Source of the DNA: Planctomycetota bacterium
Lineage (GTDB): Bacteria; Planctomycetota; Phycisphaerae; Phycisphaerales; Phycisphaeraceae
Direction: 5' to 3'
DNA length: 64,000 bases
Assembly (NCBI GenBank): GCA_024279865.1
Contig: JAJRRC010000008.1
Span: 20,767-84,766, forward strand
Shown: piece after piece, positions 37,586 to 47,220 of the stretch
How the letters are laid out: each line of letters opens with the position of its first letter
Numbering within the stretch: position 1 is the first letter of the stretch
Made by a program: the position numbers and the translations under genes
Notes under the pieces: generated by a model
Told to the model about the DNA's origin: nothing
Database searches by the model: none
The model's input: the letters and a program-made list of their open reading frames with translations, nothing else

Positions 37586-37966
37586 TCAATGTAGAGATTC
37601 CCCTTTGGCATGACGGAGCATGGACAGCCCATGGGCGACGATGACTCGCTTGGCGTTTTCGAATTCCTGTTCGCTGATGTCTCCACGTTCGCAAAGCTCT
37701 CGCAGGTCTGAGATCGAGAACATGCCGCCGTTGTCATCGGAGCTTTCTTCATCAGGACTTAGAAGCCAGTGTCGTAGTTTCATCGCCAGCACAATCAGCA
37801 CGACCAAAGCAATGACGATCAGGATTACTGGGAGAAAAAGGCCCCCCATCTGCTGGATCACCAAGGGCGCGGAATTACCTAGGCCATAAATCGCCAAGGG
37901 CGATACAGCCCAGTTGCTCTCTAAGGAGCCATTGCATTGATTGGATAGCCATTGCCAAGACATCAT
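37586..37966 (-). CDS. Single-pass membrane protein with SHOCT-like C-terminus
   Basis: 126 aa. A strong membrane helix lies at about 44-66 (FLPVILIVIALVVLIVLAMKL); the C-terminal segment ISDLRELCERGDISEQEFENAKRVIV has the short helix-turn-helix pattern of SHOCT domains (LxxLxxxGxIxxxEFxxxK), which mediate oligomer formation. The start may be the second Met. Between tig and clpX on the same strand but with a wide gap to clpX. Function unknown. Confidence 0.75.
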   Translation of the reverse strand: MMSWQWLSNQCNGSLESNWAVSPLAIYGLGNSAPLVIQQMGGLFLPVILIVIALVVLIVLAMKLRHWLLSPDEESSDDNGGMFSISDLRELCERGDISEQEFENAKRVIVAHGLSMLRHAKGESLH

Positions 37967-38026
37967 CTGATTTTAAACCCTTTCAAACCAATGGCTGATC
38001 GGGCGGATCATGCTGCCCATTGGTGG

Positions 38027-39496
38027 TTATTTTTTGTCAGCCTTTTTAGAAGTCGACTTTTTGGTGGTCTTCTTCTTCTTATCCGTTTTATCGGCCGATG
38101 CAGTGCCTTGCTTAATCGTAGCATCTTCAAGAATTTTATCGAGTGTTTTCTGATCTCGAATGGACATATAAAGTCCTTCGAGTTCGCCGGATTGTTGCAT
38201 CTGCTTGCGGAGGTTTTCCGGTCGTTCTGATCGCATCATGGCCATCATGGAAATGCGGCCGTTGAGTTCTTCAGGGGTGACTTCGATTTCAGATTTTTTG
38301 GCAATACGGTCCAGAATGAAGAACAATTTGAGCTGACGGCGAGCTTCTTCTTCGCTCTCATCACGTTTTTCAGCAATCTTCTGCTCAACTTCGTCTTCTT
38401 TCATGCCCTGATAGGCCAGTTGCATGGCTTCATTTTTGAGCTGGCGAGCCACTTGGCGGCCGGCAACCTTCTCAGGCAAGGTCAGTTCGACCTTTTCTAG
38501 AAGCTGTTCACGGAGTTGGTCGTGTTTGGCGACCTGTTGTTCACGTTCGCGGCGACCGGTAAGGTCTTCACGAATTCGCGTGGTGAGTTCTTCTTCAGAC
38601 TCCACGCCGAGCATCACAGCCAACTTGTCTGCTTCGACAGGCTTGACGCGTTCGATGTTGTCGATTCGCACGACCAAGGTGATTTCCTGGTCCTTGATTT
38701 TGTCGTCTTCGTGGCTCTGAGGGCCCTTTTGGGAGATACGCAGGGTGTCGCCGACCTTCTTGCCAGCAAGCTGTTTGCCGAGGTCATCGACAACGATGCC
38801 GACGATGTGGCCCTTGTAGTCAGCGGATTTGCCGTTGACCATGATGTAGACGCCTTCAGAGTGGGAAATTTCTTCCGCATCATCTTTGGCATCTTTGCCT
38901 GCGAGAATTTTTACATCAGCTTGGATAAAGTCTTTTTCTTGCACTGCCGAATCGCCAGCAGACTCCATGGAGCCATAACGGTCCGCCAGTGATTCCACTT
39001 CAGTGGCCACATCAGCGTCGGTGACTTCAAAAGCTTCTTCAGTCACTTCCAGTGTGGCGAAGTCGGGGAAGTCGATTTCAGGGGAGATTTCAACTTCGAC
39101 AATTAAGGTTAATGCTTTGCCTTCTTCGGGCAATTCAATGTTTTCGATGTCCTTGACTTCCGGTTCGCCGATGACGTCAAGTTCTTCACTTTCAATGGCT
39201 TGTGAATAAGCCTCGGAGATAATCTGTGCTTTGGCGTCGTCTTTCACCGAAGAGCCAAATCGCCTTTCCATGAGCTTGCGGGGTGCTTTGCCACGACGAA
39301 AGCCCGGGATCGCAGCTTCAGTATTGAGCTGGTCATAGCTGCTTTCGATTTTTGCAGCAATGGTTTCGGGGAAGATTTCGATGGTCAGTTCCCGGGCTGC
39401 TGGACCAATTTCCTTGACGCAGACCGTTTGGGTCTTGGTGTCTTGTTGTTCGGTCGTCTGAGGCTCAGTTGCCACGGCATTTGATTCATCGGTCAT
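38027..39496 (-). CDS. tig: Trigger factor (ribosome-associated chaperone, peptidyl-prolyl isomerase)
   Basis: 489 aa. The ribosome-docking motif reads GFRRGKAPRKLMERRFG at about residues 44-60. A FKBP-like PPIase middle domain (about 155-250) and the helical C-terminal arms (about 260-440) follow; the end is Lys-rich, KKKKTTKKSTSKKADKK. The PPIase part has lost several aromatic residues common in E. coli. TAGGAG 8 bases upstream and a good promoter at 39541-39569 support the start chosen here; the frame extends nine codons further upstream. It stabilises nascent chains at the ribosome exit. Confidence 0.93.
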   Translation of the reverse strand: MTDESNAVATEPQTTEQQDTKTQTVCVKEIGPAARELTIEIFPETIAAKIESSYDQLNTEAAIPGFRRGKAPRKLMERRFGSSVKDDAKAQIISEAYSQAIESEELDVIGEPEVKDIENIELPEEGKALTLIVEVEISPEIDFPDFATLEVTEEAFEVTDADVATEVESLADRYGSMESAGDSAVQEKDFIQADVKILAGKDAKDDAEEISHSEGVYIMVNGKSADYKGHIVGIVVDDLGKQLAGKKVGDTLRISQKGPQSHEDDKIKDQEITLVVRIDNIERVKPVEADKLAVMLGVESEEELTTRIREDLTGRREREQQVAKHDQLREQLLEKVELTLPEKVAGRQVARQLKNEAMQLAYQGMKEDEVEQKIAEKRDESEEEARRQLKLFFILDRIAKKSEIEVTPEELNGRISMMAMMRSERPENLRKQMQQSGELEGLYMSIRDQKTLDKILEDATIKQGTASADKTDKKKKTTKKSTSKKADKK

Positions 39497-39540
39497 TTGT
39501 ATAACTCCTACGAGTAAGCGCAATTTAGGCCAAGTCCCGA

Positions 39541-39569
39541 ATTATTACGCATATAATGTCATTCGTCAA
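39541..39569 (-). promoter_or_regulatory. Sigma-70 type promoter candidate for tig
   Basis: Minus strand: TTGACG, 17-base spacer, AATAAT, about 45 bases before the tig start. Both boxes are one to two changes from consensus and the spacing is ideal. Confidence 0.6.
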
Positions 39570-40052
39570 GCACCTTGGTTGCCAAGAATGTTTTCTGGGC
39601 GTGTCTTTTTTAGGAAATATTGATGCCTTGCGTGATATTTTTCTTGTAAGCGCAAGGTTTTGCAACGTTTTTTTTCTTGGCGGTGATCGTTATATAAGTA
39701 TTCTGATTTAAAATCGGATGATCAGAGAAAATAGAAATATTAAGGTATCATGAGCCCGTTGTGATTAAAACTGTTAGGCGGTGTGCTGGGGGTTAGTTGA
39801 TTCCGTGCTTGATTAGATCCTTTTAAATGTACCAATGTGAATCAGGGTAAAAACCCTTTTGCAATGTGTGATTGAGGAAAGTGGCGTTTTAAGCAACCTC
39901 AATTTACCAGACTCACGATGTCATGCTTTTTCACCCCTGTATTGCGCTTCGGAATTGAATCCACCAGTTTCTGGGTAAAATAATTGTTTGTGATGTGAAA
40001 TGTTGGCTTTGCAAGCGAAGTTTTAGTTATTAGAAGTGTAAGGAAGTGATTG
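39570..40052 (+). other. Long AT-rich divergent intergenic region
   Basis: About 480 bases between tig (-) and the glycosyltransferase gene (+), clearly more AT-rich than the genes around it. I see no G-tract or REP element and no recognisable RNA. An 80-codon open frame on the minus strand overlaps the next gene and lacks protein character. Promoter elements for the plus-strand operon are expected here. Confidence 0.4.
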
Positions 40053-41579
40053 ATGGAAACGAAGGACGTCTCATCAAAGTCAGATGACAATACGTGTGAA
40101 AACGGCCGTTCATACGACAACCATGGCAAACGAATCGGCATTTTTGTGATCGCTTACAATGCTGAAAGCCACATCGGTGCGACCCTCAAACGGATTCCCA
40201 CAGAAATTTGGGATGCGATTGAAGTGCTTTATATTGTTGATGATTGCAGCATGGATGACACCGTTGAGTATGCCTTGGGTTATGAGAAACACCGCAATAA
40301 AATTAAGGTTCTGCGTAATCGGGTGAACCGTCGTTATGGGGGCAATCAAAAGTATGGCTATCAGTATGCCATTGATCAAAAACTCGATGTGGTCATCATG
40401 CTTCATGCCGATGGGCAATATTCGCCGGAGATGTTGCCTCAGATGCTTGATCCGCTGGTGCAAGATGACGCTGATGTGGTGTTTGGCTCTCGCATGATCG
40501 ACCGGAGCGAGGCCCTCAAAGGCGGCATGCCCAAGTACAAATACTTTGGCAATATTATTTTGACCCAAATTGAAAACACGCTCAGCGGCATGAACCTTTC
40601 AGAATACCATTCTGGATTCAGGGCTTATAAAGTTGATTTTCTGCGTTCAATTCCCTTCTGGGAAAATTCCGATGAGTGGCACTTTGATACCCAAATTTTA
40701 TTGCAGGCCAAGCAATTGGATGCCCGTATTGTCGAAGTGCCGATCCCGACCTATTACGGCAACGAAATTTGCCACGTCAATGGAATGCTCTATGGGCTGA
40801 ATTGTATTTTGTCTGCCTCGGCTTATTGGTTGTATCGCAAAGGCATTTTTTATAGCCGCATTTTTGATGTGAATATTAAAGGCCGTCGATACTTTGAAAA
40901 ATTCGATGACCCTGGGTCGAGCCATTCATTGATCTGGTCTTGGTTGCAAGATCGTTCGCTTAAAGGCATCAAAATATTAGAGCTGGGCGTTGGAGATGCT
41001 TCATTGACCAAACGGCTGCATGAAGCGGGCGCCGAAGTGACTGGCGTTGATATTGATGAAGAAGCCGCCGAAATTGCCAGGCCTTATTGTGAAAAACTGC
41101 TTATTTCCAATCTCGATGATTTTGAGTCCGTTCAGTTAGAAGGGGTCTATGATATGGTTATTGCCGCAGATGTTTTAGAGCACCTGCGAGATCCAGAAGT
41201 GGTCCTTTCAAAGCTGAAGCGGTTTGTGAAACGTGATGGCTGGTTGGTTGTGTCGCTTCCCAATGTGGTGAACTTATATGTTCGTTTGAATGTGTTGCTT
41301 GGGCGTTTTCCTTACCATAGCAAAGGGATTTTGGACCGAACCCACTTACATTTTTATACACTTAAAAGTGCAGAATCAATGCTGAAGAAAACCGGTTGGC
41401 ATGTGGGTTTGCGTCGTGTGAGCAATATTCCAATTGCAATTATTTTCCCCTTTTTATTGCGACAACCCTTTGTGATTCTTTTCGCATTGTTTCGGATGAT
41501 GACAAAATGTCTCAAGGGTTTGTTGGGATATCAGAGCATCTTTTTTTGTCAGAATCCCAATCAATCAAAACTGCTTTGA
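40053..41579 (+). CDS. Fusion of family 2 glycosyltransferase and SAM-dependent methyltransferase
   Basis: 508 aa. Residues about 28-235 are a GT-A family 2 transferase of the dolichyl-phosphate mannose synthase kind: FVIAYNAESHIGATL, LYIVDDCSMDDT, MLHADGQYSPEMLP and YHSGFRAYKVDFL. Residues about 300-430 are a class I methyltransferase: motif I ILELGVGDASLTKRL, VTGVDIDEEAAEIA, and MVIAADVLEHLRDPE. A hydrophobic C-terminus may touch the membrane. AGGAAGTG supports the ATG. Likely makes and then methylates a lipid-linked sugar or glycan; the substrate is unknown. It leads a plus-strand run with the following three genes. Confidence 0.9.
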   Translation: METKDVSSKSDDNTCENGRSYDNHGKRIGIFVIAYNAESHIGATLKRIPTEIWDAIEVLYIVDDCSMDDTVEYALGYEKHRNKIKVLRNRVNRRYGGNQKYGYQYAIDQKLDVVIMLHADGQYSPEMLPQMLDPLVQDDADVVFGSRMIDRSEALKGGMPKYKYFGNIILTQIENTLSGMNLSEYHSGFRAYKVDFLRSIPFWENSDEWHFDTQILLQAKQLDARIVEVPIPTYYGNEICHVNGMLYGLNCILSASAYWLYRKGIFYSRIFDVNIKGRRYFEKFDDPGSSHSLIWSWLQDRSLKGIKILELGVGDASLTKRLHEAGAEVTGVDIDEEAAEIARPYCEKLLISNLDDFESVQLEGVYDMVIAADVLEHLRDPEVVLSKLKRFVKRDGWLVVSLPNVVNLYVRLNVLLGRFPYHSKGILDRTHLHFYTLKSAESMLKKTGWHVGLRRVSNIPIAIIFPFLLRQPFVILFALFRMMTKCLKGLLGYQSIFFCQNPNQSKLL

Positions 41580-41610
41580 TACGGGTAAATGAGAAAAGGC
41601 TGGCTGTTGT

Positions 41611-43344
41611 ATGAAGAATTTTTTTTCGCCAAGAAAATATTCTATTTTATTGGCGGCGTTGCTTTTGGGGATTTATGGGCCAGCGTTGTTCGCTCATATG
41701 TCATATGCCACGTTACCGTTTTTTTACAACGATGATGTGCTTCAGCAGATATGGCCGTTTTATTCCGATGAAAATGGCCCCTTGTTCGCGCATGACATGA
41801 TTGCCCAATACTATCTTGATTGCTATCCCTTGGGATACAAAGCCCTGTTTACCATTGGGTCTTCTTGGTTGACTCCTCAGACGTTGAGTAAAGTATTGCC
41901 TTACCCATTGCTAGGCGTGATACTTGTGGGCTTGGTGATGGCGGGCAGGCGTATGGGGGGCAGCTTGGGGGGATGGTTTGCATTGGCGGTGGGGTTGGCG
42001 TCAAGTATTTGGTTGGCACGAATGACGGGTGGTTTGCCACGTGCATTTGCGTATCCCTTAATTGCGATGATGGTTGCGGGCCTGATTTGCAGTCGTCCCC
42101 TTTTGCTGGCGGTGACAATTGTCATTGCCGCCTTGTTTTATCCTGTGGCCGCAGTTTTTGGTGGTATTTTGCTGGTGTTTTATCTGCTTGTTTTGCCAGA
42201 AGGTGATCGAGAACTCTCTGCCAAATGGACTTTGGCTAGGCGAGTTGGGTTGGTCGCGATCACGGGCTTGTTGTGTTTGGCGGCAGTGGTGCCGGTGCTG
42301 CAAAAAACAAAACAATACGGCCCCCAAATTGCGGGGGCGACGCAAAAAGATTTTCCGGAACTTGGACCGGGCGGACGGTATTTGCTCAGTGATCGGCCGC
42401 CGTACCCAAGCTATATGGCGATGGTGAAACGATTCAAGCATAAACTGTACGGGCGAGGGTATCGCCCTTGGCCTTACATAACCGAATGGGTGTTGGCGGC
42501 CAAGACAAGTAGGCATACGGTGATTGCCGTTTTTTTTGGCGGCATGATGACATTGTTGGTGGTCATTGGGATGGTTCGCAAGGGTGGAAAATGGCGGCGG
42601 CTGGGCCTGTTGCTGTTCGTGTCCATTCTGTTGCATTCGCTTGCGAAATTAGTGACTCCCTCGCTTTATATTCCGGCGCGTTATGCGGAATATGTATTGC
42701 CGTTCTTTTTCGCATTGGCAATTCCCGGCGGCGCGATGATGCTGGGGGAATGGTTCGGGCGACGACTTGGAAAGCCTTCCGCAGGCTCTGTTTTGTCGGT
42801 GGGTTTGTGTGTTGCTTGCTTGGTTCTTTTGATGCCCCGAGGTTCTTCTGATGCCGGATTTACGGTCAAAAGTTTAGAGACGCTTCCGATTTTCGATGCT
42901 GTTGCAGAATTGCCTACGTCCTCAGTGATTGCCGGTTGGCCTCGAGGGGTCGTTAATCATGTGCCTTATCTGACTGGACGATCTGTTTTGATTACCTATG
43001 AAGTGCATCAGGTTTTTCACAAGGCTTATGCTTTGGAAATGCGACGCAGAATGAAAGCGGTGACCGAAGCGATTTTTGCCCATGATTTTCAGCCGATCCA
43101 AACACTGCGCGATGACTTTGGCGTGACGCACTTGATTCTGGATATGAGGCAATTCGAAAAATGTCCAATTTATTTCAAGCCATTTAACAAAGATGTGAAG
43201 CGGGCTTTTGCACAAGCTGAGAGAGGGCGTTTCTTTCGTGAACAAGTTCCTCAATCTGCCGTTGTTTATTCAGATGCCCGACGGGTTTTGATTGACATAC
43301 AGGTTTTTTTAGATTCTCGAAATTCTTTATCTTTCAGCAATTAA
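41611..43344 (+). CDS. Polytopic membrane protein, possibly a GT-C-like enzyme
   Basis: 577 aa. About ten hydrophobic helices span residues 10-420, for example ILLAALLLGIYGPALFA, GVILVGLVMAG, VTIVIAALFYPVAAVFGGIL and VLSVGLCVACLVLLM. The early loop FFYNDDVLQQIWPFY carries paired acidic residues, as GT-C glycosyltransferases have in their first loop, and a soluble C-terminal domain of about 150 residues follows. This is a resemblance in layout only. 31 bases after the GT2-methyltransferase gene and 16 before the acyl-CoA synthetase. Confidence 0.8.
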   Translation: MKNFFSPRKYSILLAALLLGIYGPALFAHMSYATLPFFYNDDVLQQIWPFYSDENGPLFAHDMIAQYYLDCYPLGYKALFTIGSSWLTPQTLSKVLPYPLLGVILVGLVMAGRRMGGSLGGWFALAVGLASSIWLARMTGGLPRAFAYPLIAMMVAGLICSRPLLLAVTIVIAALFYPVAAVFGGILLVFYLLVLPEGDRELSAKWTLARRVGLVAITGLLCLAAVVPVLQKTKQYGPQIAGATQKDFPELGPGGRYLLSDRPPYPSYMAMVKRFKHKLYGRGYRPWPYITEWVLAAKTSRHTVIAVFFGGMMTLLVVIGMVRKGGKWRRLGLLLFVSILLHSLAKLVTPSLYIPARYAEYVLPFFFALAIPGGAMMLGEWFGRRLGKPSAGSVLSVGLCVACLVLLMPRGSSDAGFTVKSLETLPIFDAVAELPTSSVIAGWPRGVVNHVPYLTGRSVLITYEVHQVFHKAYALEMRRRMKAVTEAIFAHDFQPIQTLRDDFGVTHLILDMRQFEKCPIYFKPFNKDVKRAFAQAERGRFFREQVPQSAVVYSDARRVLIDIQVFLDSRNSLSFSN

Positions 43345-43360
43345 TTAGGAGCTTTTGGCA

Positions 43361-44854
43361 TTGAGTTTATTAACGACGATTTTACGTCAGGCTTTGAAAC
43401 GCGGTTCTGCCACGGCCGTGGTCGATGACCGGGGGACTTATAGCTATACCCAGTTGCTCGGCGGTGCGTGTTATGTCGCAGACTGGCTGGACAATACCTG
43501 TCCTTCTGAACGGGTGGGACTGCTTTTGCCTAGCAGCGGCGGGTTTGTGGTCTCCCTTCTGGGCGGTTGGCTTGGGGGCAAGACGGTGGTCCCGCTGAAT
43601 TTTTTACTCGGCCCACAAGAACTGCAATTTGTGATTCAAGACAGCCAGATGAAAGCCTTGATCACCGTCGAACCCATGCTGGAGATGTTGGGCCATCCGA
43701 CATTTCCGGGGGTACGAATTTTGAAACTTGAAGATTTGCCCAAGGACCCGATTGTCCCGTTTCGAATGCCGCCGCTTTATGACGCTGATGATTTGGCGGC
43801 CTTGCTTTATACCTCGGGGACCAGTGGCAAACCCAAGGGTGTCATGCTCACCCATGGCAATCTGGAATCTGATGTGAATGCAGCCATTGAACATGTGAAC
43901 CTCACGCGGGCGGATACATTTTTAGGTGTGTTGCCTCAATTTCATAGTTTTGGTTTTACCGCGTTGACGTTGATCCCGTTGAGTCTGGGTTCGAAAGTTG
44001 TCTATAGCGCTCGGTTTATTCCCAGGCGGATTATTGGGTTGATTCGCGAGCATCGGCCGGATATTTTTATGGCAGTACCTTCAATGTATGGCGCTCTGCT
44101 GGGGGTGAAGAACGCAACGCCTGAAGATTGGAAATCCGTGCGATTGCCTGTCAGTGGTGGGGAGCCGTTGCCTCAGGCGGTTTATGACAAAATGCAATCT
44201 CGCTTCGGCGTTCGGATGCTTGAAGGGTATGGTCTCACTGAAACCTCGCCTGCGACGCACTGGTCGCTTCCGCAAACTGCCAAGCGCAACAGTGTGGGTT
44301 CCGCGTTGCCTGGCGTGCGGACGTTGATTGTTGATGGCGAGGATCGAACTTTGCCGGTGGATCAAGAGGGCGAGATTTTGCTTGGTGGGCCGATCATTAT
44401 GAAGGGGTATCGCGGCCGTCCTGATTTGGATGAACAGGTGTTTGTCGAATTGGTTGATCCGTCTGATGGCAAGCGTTGTCGTTTTTTCCGGACGGGTGAT
44501 ATTGGTCATGTCGATGGTGATGGCATGTTGTTCATCACGGGCCGCAAGAAAGAGATGTTGATTGTGGGGGGGGAAAATGTTTTTCCACGTGAAATTGAAG
44601 AGGTACTCGATCAACACGAATCGGTCTTGGCTTCGGCGGTGATTGGGTTAGCCGATGAGATGCGGGGTGAGGTGGTGCTGGCCTTTGTGGAGTTAGAAGA
44701 AGGTTGCACGCTTGATGAGGCTGTGCTGCGAAGTTATTGCCGCGAGCATTTGGCGGGGTACAAGGTTCCGCGTCAGATTCGTTCGTTAGATGCGTTGCCT
44801 CGCAATCCGACGGGCAAGATTTTGCGTCGGGCATTAAAAGAGCAATTGGAATAA
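43361..44854 (+). CDS. AMP-dependent acyl-CoA synthetase / acyl-adenylate-forming ligase
   Basis: 497 aa. Full set of ANL superfamily motifs: LLYTSGTSGKPKGVMLTHGN (P-loop), GYGLTETSPATH, FRTGDIGHVDGDG, GRKKEMLIVGGENVFPREIE, and the catalytic lysine in NPTGKILRRALK near the end. It activates a carboxylic acid as acyl-AMP and passes it to CoA or a carrier protein; long or medium fatty acid is likely. AGGAG 9 bases before a TTG fixes the start; a TTG two codons earlier would be too close. Context beside glycosyltransferase genes hints at lipid modification. Confidence 0.92.
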   Translation: MSLLTTILRQALKRGSATAVVDDRGTYSYTQLLGGACYVADWLDNTCPSERVGLLLPSSGGFVVSLLGGWLGGKTVVPLNFLLGPQELQFVIQDSQMKALITVEPMLEMLGHPTFPGVRILKLEDLPKDPIVPFRMPPLYDADDLAALLYTSGTSGKPKGVMLTHGNLESDVNAAIEHVNLTRADTFLGVLPQFHSFGFTALTLIPLSLGSKVVYSARFIPRRIIGLIREHRPDIFMAVPSMYGALLGVKNATPEDWKSVRLPVSGGEPLPQAVYDKMQSRFGVRMLEGYGLTETSPATHWSLPQTAKRNSVGSALPGVRTLIVDGEDRTLPVDQEGEILLGGPIIMKGYRGRPDLDEQVFVELVDPSDGKRCRFFRTGDIGHVDGDGMLFITGRKKEMLIVGGENVFPREIEEVLDQHESVLASAVIGLADEMRGEVVLAFVELEEGCTLDEAVLRSYCREHLAGYKVPRQIRSLDALPRNPTGKILRRALKEQLE

Positions 44855-44928
44855 ATCACAGGCTCGAGACGTTGGCTCAGCAGAGAACGGGTTTTTGTTT
44901 TCCTCCTTTTTTGATCAAGGCGATTCGT

Positions 44929-47220
44929 ATGTCTATGCCGCTTGTTGGTTCTTATATGCGATGGCTTCATACGCGTTGGCCTGCGGGGACGACTGAGAAG
45001 TTGCCTGTGGTTCGCGAGGATGGTTCGACGAATGTGGCGGGGGTGTTTGTGGTGGGGGATTTGGCGGGTGTTCCGCTGTTAAAATTTTCAGCGGACACGG
45101 GTAGCCGTGCGGTGGACACGATTGTGGGGCAGGGGGGGTTCGCCAAGCGGGAAACGTCCGACGAGGCTGTGCTCGATATCGCGATTGTGGGCGGCGGGGT
45201 GAGCGGTTTTGCGGCTGCGTTACAAGCTCGCAAGCACAACCTGCGTTTTGAACTGTTTGAAGCGTCTGAACCGTTTTCAACCATTGTGAATTTTCCCAAA
45301 GCCAAGCCCATTTATACCTATCCCACGGAGATGACCCCTGCGGGGGATCTTCAGTTCCACGCAAAATCGAATGTCAAAGAAGGCTTGCTTCAAGACTTGT
45401 ACGAGCAAGTGGCCAAGGCAGACATCAAGCCGACCCTTGGATATGTGGATCAAGTCAAACGCTCAGGCAATTTACTGGAGCTTCATTTCCCCGATGGGAA
45501 AACGGTCAAAGCCCATCGCGTGATTGTTGCCATCGGCCGTTCGGGGAATTATCGCAAGTTAAATATTCCGGGTGAAGATTCGCCGATGGTTTCGAATCGG
45601 TTGCATGACCCCCATTCATTTTGTGACAGCAAAGTCGTCGTGGTGGGCGGGGGCGACAGTGCCATGGAAACCGCCATTGCCATTGCCCAGTGTGGGGGCG
45701 AGGTGACGCTGAGCTATCGCAAGCCTCAGTTGAGTCGACCCAAGCCCGGCAACCTTGAAAAAATTCAAGAGCTTGAACAAGCCGGCCAAATCAAACTTCT
45801 CCTGGCCTCAACGCCCAAAGAGATTCGTCCCAACGAAATCATCATCACCGATCAAGCTGGGCAAGATCAAGCCGTGGCCTGTGACGCGGTGTTTACGATG
45901 ATCGGCCGCGAGGCACCGTTGAACTTTTTTCGTAAGTCAGGCATTACCATCAGCGGTGAATGGCGGGCCAGTACATGGGTTAGTTTTGCGTTGGTGCTGG
46001 CGTTGTTCACCTTTATCTACCATTGGAAAAAGCCAGGTGCCGGTTTACCCATCGGCAACTATTTTCAAGAACACCAGCTATTCCCGTACAACGTGCCTGC
46101 TTGGCTCAATGGCCTTAGTGGCTACTTTGCAGACTCTGCTAATTTACTGGGGACATTGAACAATTCACTGGGGTCGCCGGGGTTTTTCTATTCACTTGTT
46201 TATTGTGTGTTGATGTTGGTGTTTGGCATTCGTCGGATGCGAAGGCGGAAGACACCTTACGTGACCGCCCAGACGTGGACCTTGATTGGGGTGCAGTGGT
46301 TGCCGCTGTTTTTGTTGCCTTACATTTTGCTGCCTTGGCTGGGGAATAACGGCTATTTTGATAGCGGGGTGATGGGATCGATTGCGGATAGTTTATTTCC
46401 ACGGGTGAATTGGGACCCCAACGGGCGGGCATATTACCATGCGTTTGGTTTTATTCTGGCTTGGCCGTTGTTTGTTTGGAATGTTTTTACTGAGCAGCCG
46501 ATGTGGGGTTGGCTTGCGATTAGTTTTATTCAGACATTTGTGATCATTCCGTTGATGGTCTATCGGTGGGGCAAGGGTGCTTACTGCGGGTGGATTTGTT
46601 CATGTGGCGGGATGGCTGAGACGCTGGGCGATACCCATCGTCACAAAATGCCTCATGGCCCGTTGTGGAATAAGTTGAACATGGTGGGTCAATTTTTCTT
46701 GGTGGTCTGTTTCTTTTTGCTGGCGATGCGGATCGGTGCGTGGATTTCGCCCAGTTCATCGATGGGCAGCACATACAAAGCTGTGCTGAAGGGCATTCCC
46801 GTATTGAACTATGTTTGGTTTATTGATCTGCTTTTTGCGGGGATCATTGGCTTTGGTTTTTACTTTCATTTCAGTGGCCGTGTTTGGTGTCGGTTTGCGT
46901 GTCCGTTGGCTGCGTTGATGCACATCTATGCGCGGTTTAGTCAGTTCCGTATTTTGGTGGACAAGAAAAAGTGCATCAGTTGCAATGTTTGCACAAGCGT
47001 TTGTCATCAGGGGATTGACATTATGAACTTCGCCAACCGTGGGGAGTCGATGGAAGACCCCGAGTGTGTGCGGTGTTCTGCTTGTGTGCAGAGTTGTCCA
47101 ACGGGGGTGTTGACGTTTGGCCGGGTGGATGGTGATGGGCAAGTTATTGCCACGGATTCATTGGCTGCTTCGCCGGTGTTGATGGCAGAGTTGACGGTGG
47201 GTGGCAAGTCGATTTCATGA
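44929..47220 (+). CDS. FAD/NAD(P) oxidoreductase fused to a NapH-like polytopic 4Fe-4S membrane protein
   Basis: 763 aa. The N-terminal half is a pyridine nucleotide-disulfide type flavoprotein like thioredoxin reductase: IVGGGVSGFAAALQARK at 86-102 binds FAD and VVVGGGDSAMETAI near 240 binds NAD(P)H; no CxxC redox pair is seen between them. After about residue 345 come several membrane helices with NapH/CcoG-type cysteine patches YCGWICSCGG and GRVWCRFACPLAALM. Residues about 682-720 hold two [4Fe-4S] ferredoxin motifs, CISCNVCTSVC and CVRCSACVQSCP. It could pass electrons from NAD(P)H through flavin and Fe-S clusters across or into the membrane; partners are unknown. AAGG 8 bases before the ATG. 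Confidence 0.88.
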   Translation: MSMPLVGSYMRWLHTRWPAGTTEKLPVVREDGSTNVAGVFVVGDLAGVPLLKFSADTGSRAVDTIVGQGGFAKRETSDEAVLDIAIVGGGVSGFAAALQARKHNLRFELFEASEPFSTIVNFPKAKPIYTYPTEMTPAGDLQFHAKSNVKEGLLQDLYEQVAKADIKPTLGYVDQVKRSGNLLELHFPDGKTVKAHRVIVAIGRSGNYRKLNIPGEDSPMVSNRLHDPHSFCDSKVVVVGGGDSAMETAIAIAQCGGEVTLSYRKPQLSRPKPGNLEKIQELEQAGQIKLLLASTPKEIRPNEIIITDQAGQDQAVACDAVFTMIGREAPLNFFRKSGITISGEWRASTWVSFALVLALFTFIYHWKKPGAGLPIGNYFQEHQLFPYNVPAWLNGLSGYFADSANLLGTLNNSLGSPGFFYSLVYCVLMLVFGIRRMRRRKTPYVTAQTWTLIGVQWLPLFLLPYILLPWLGNNGYFDSGVMGSIADSLFPRVNWDPNGRAYYHAFGFILAWPLFVWNVFTEQPMWGWLAISFIQTFVIIPLMVYRWGKGAYCGWICSCGGMAETLGDTHRHKMPHGPLWNKLNMVGQFFLVVCFFLLAMRIGAWISPSSSMGSTYKAVLKGIPVLNYVWFIDLLFAGIIGFGFYFHFSGRVWCRFACPLAALMHIYARFSQFRILVDKKKCISCNVCTSVCHQGIDIMNFANRGESMEDPECVRCSACVQSCPTGVLTFGRVDGDGQVIATDSLAASPVLMAELTVGGKSIS

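Noticed and set aside
39899..40141. 80-codon minus-strand frame upstream of the glycosyltransferase
   Set aside because: It overlaps the start of a strong plus-strand gene and shows no protein character.
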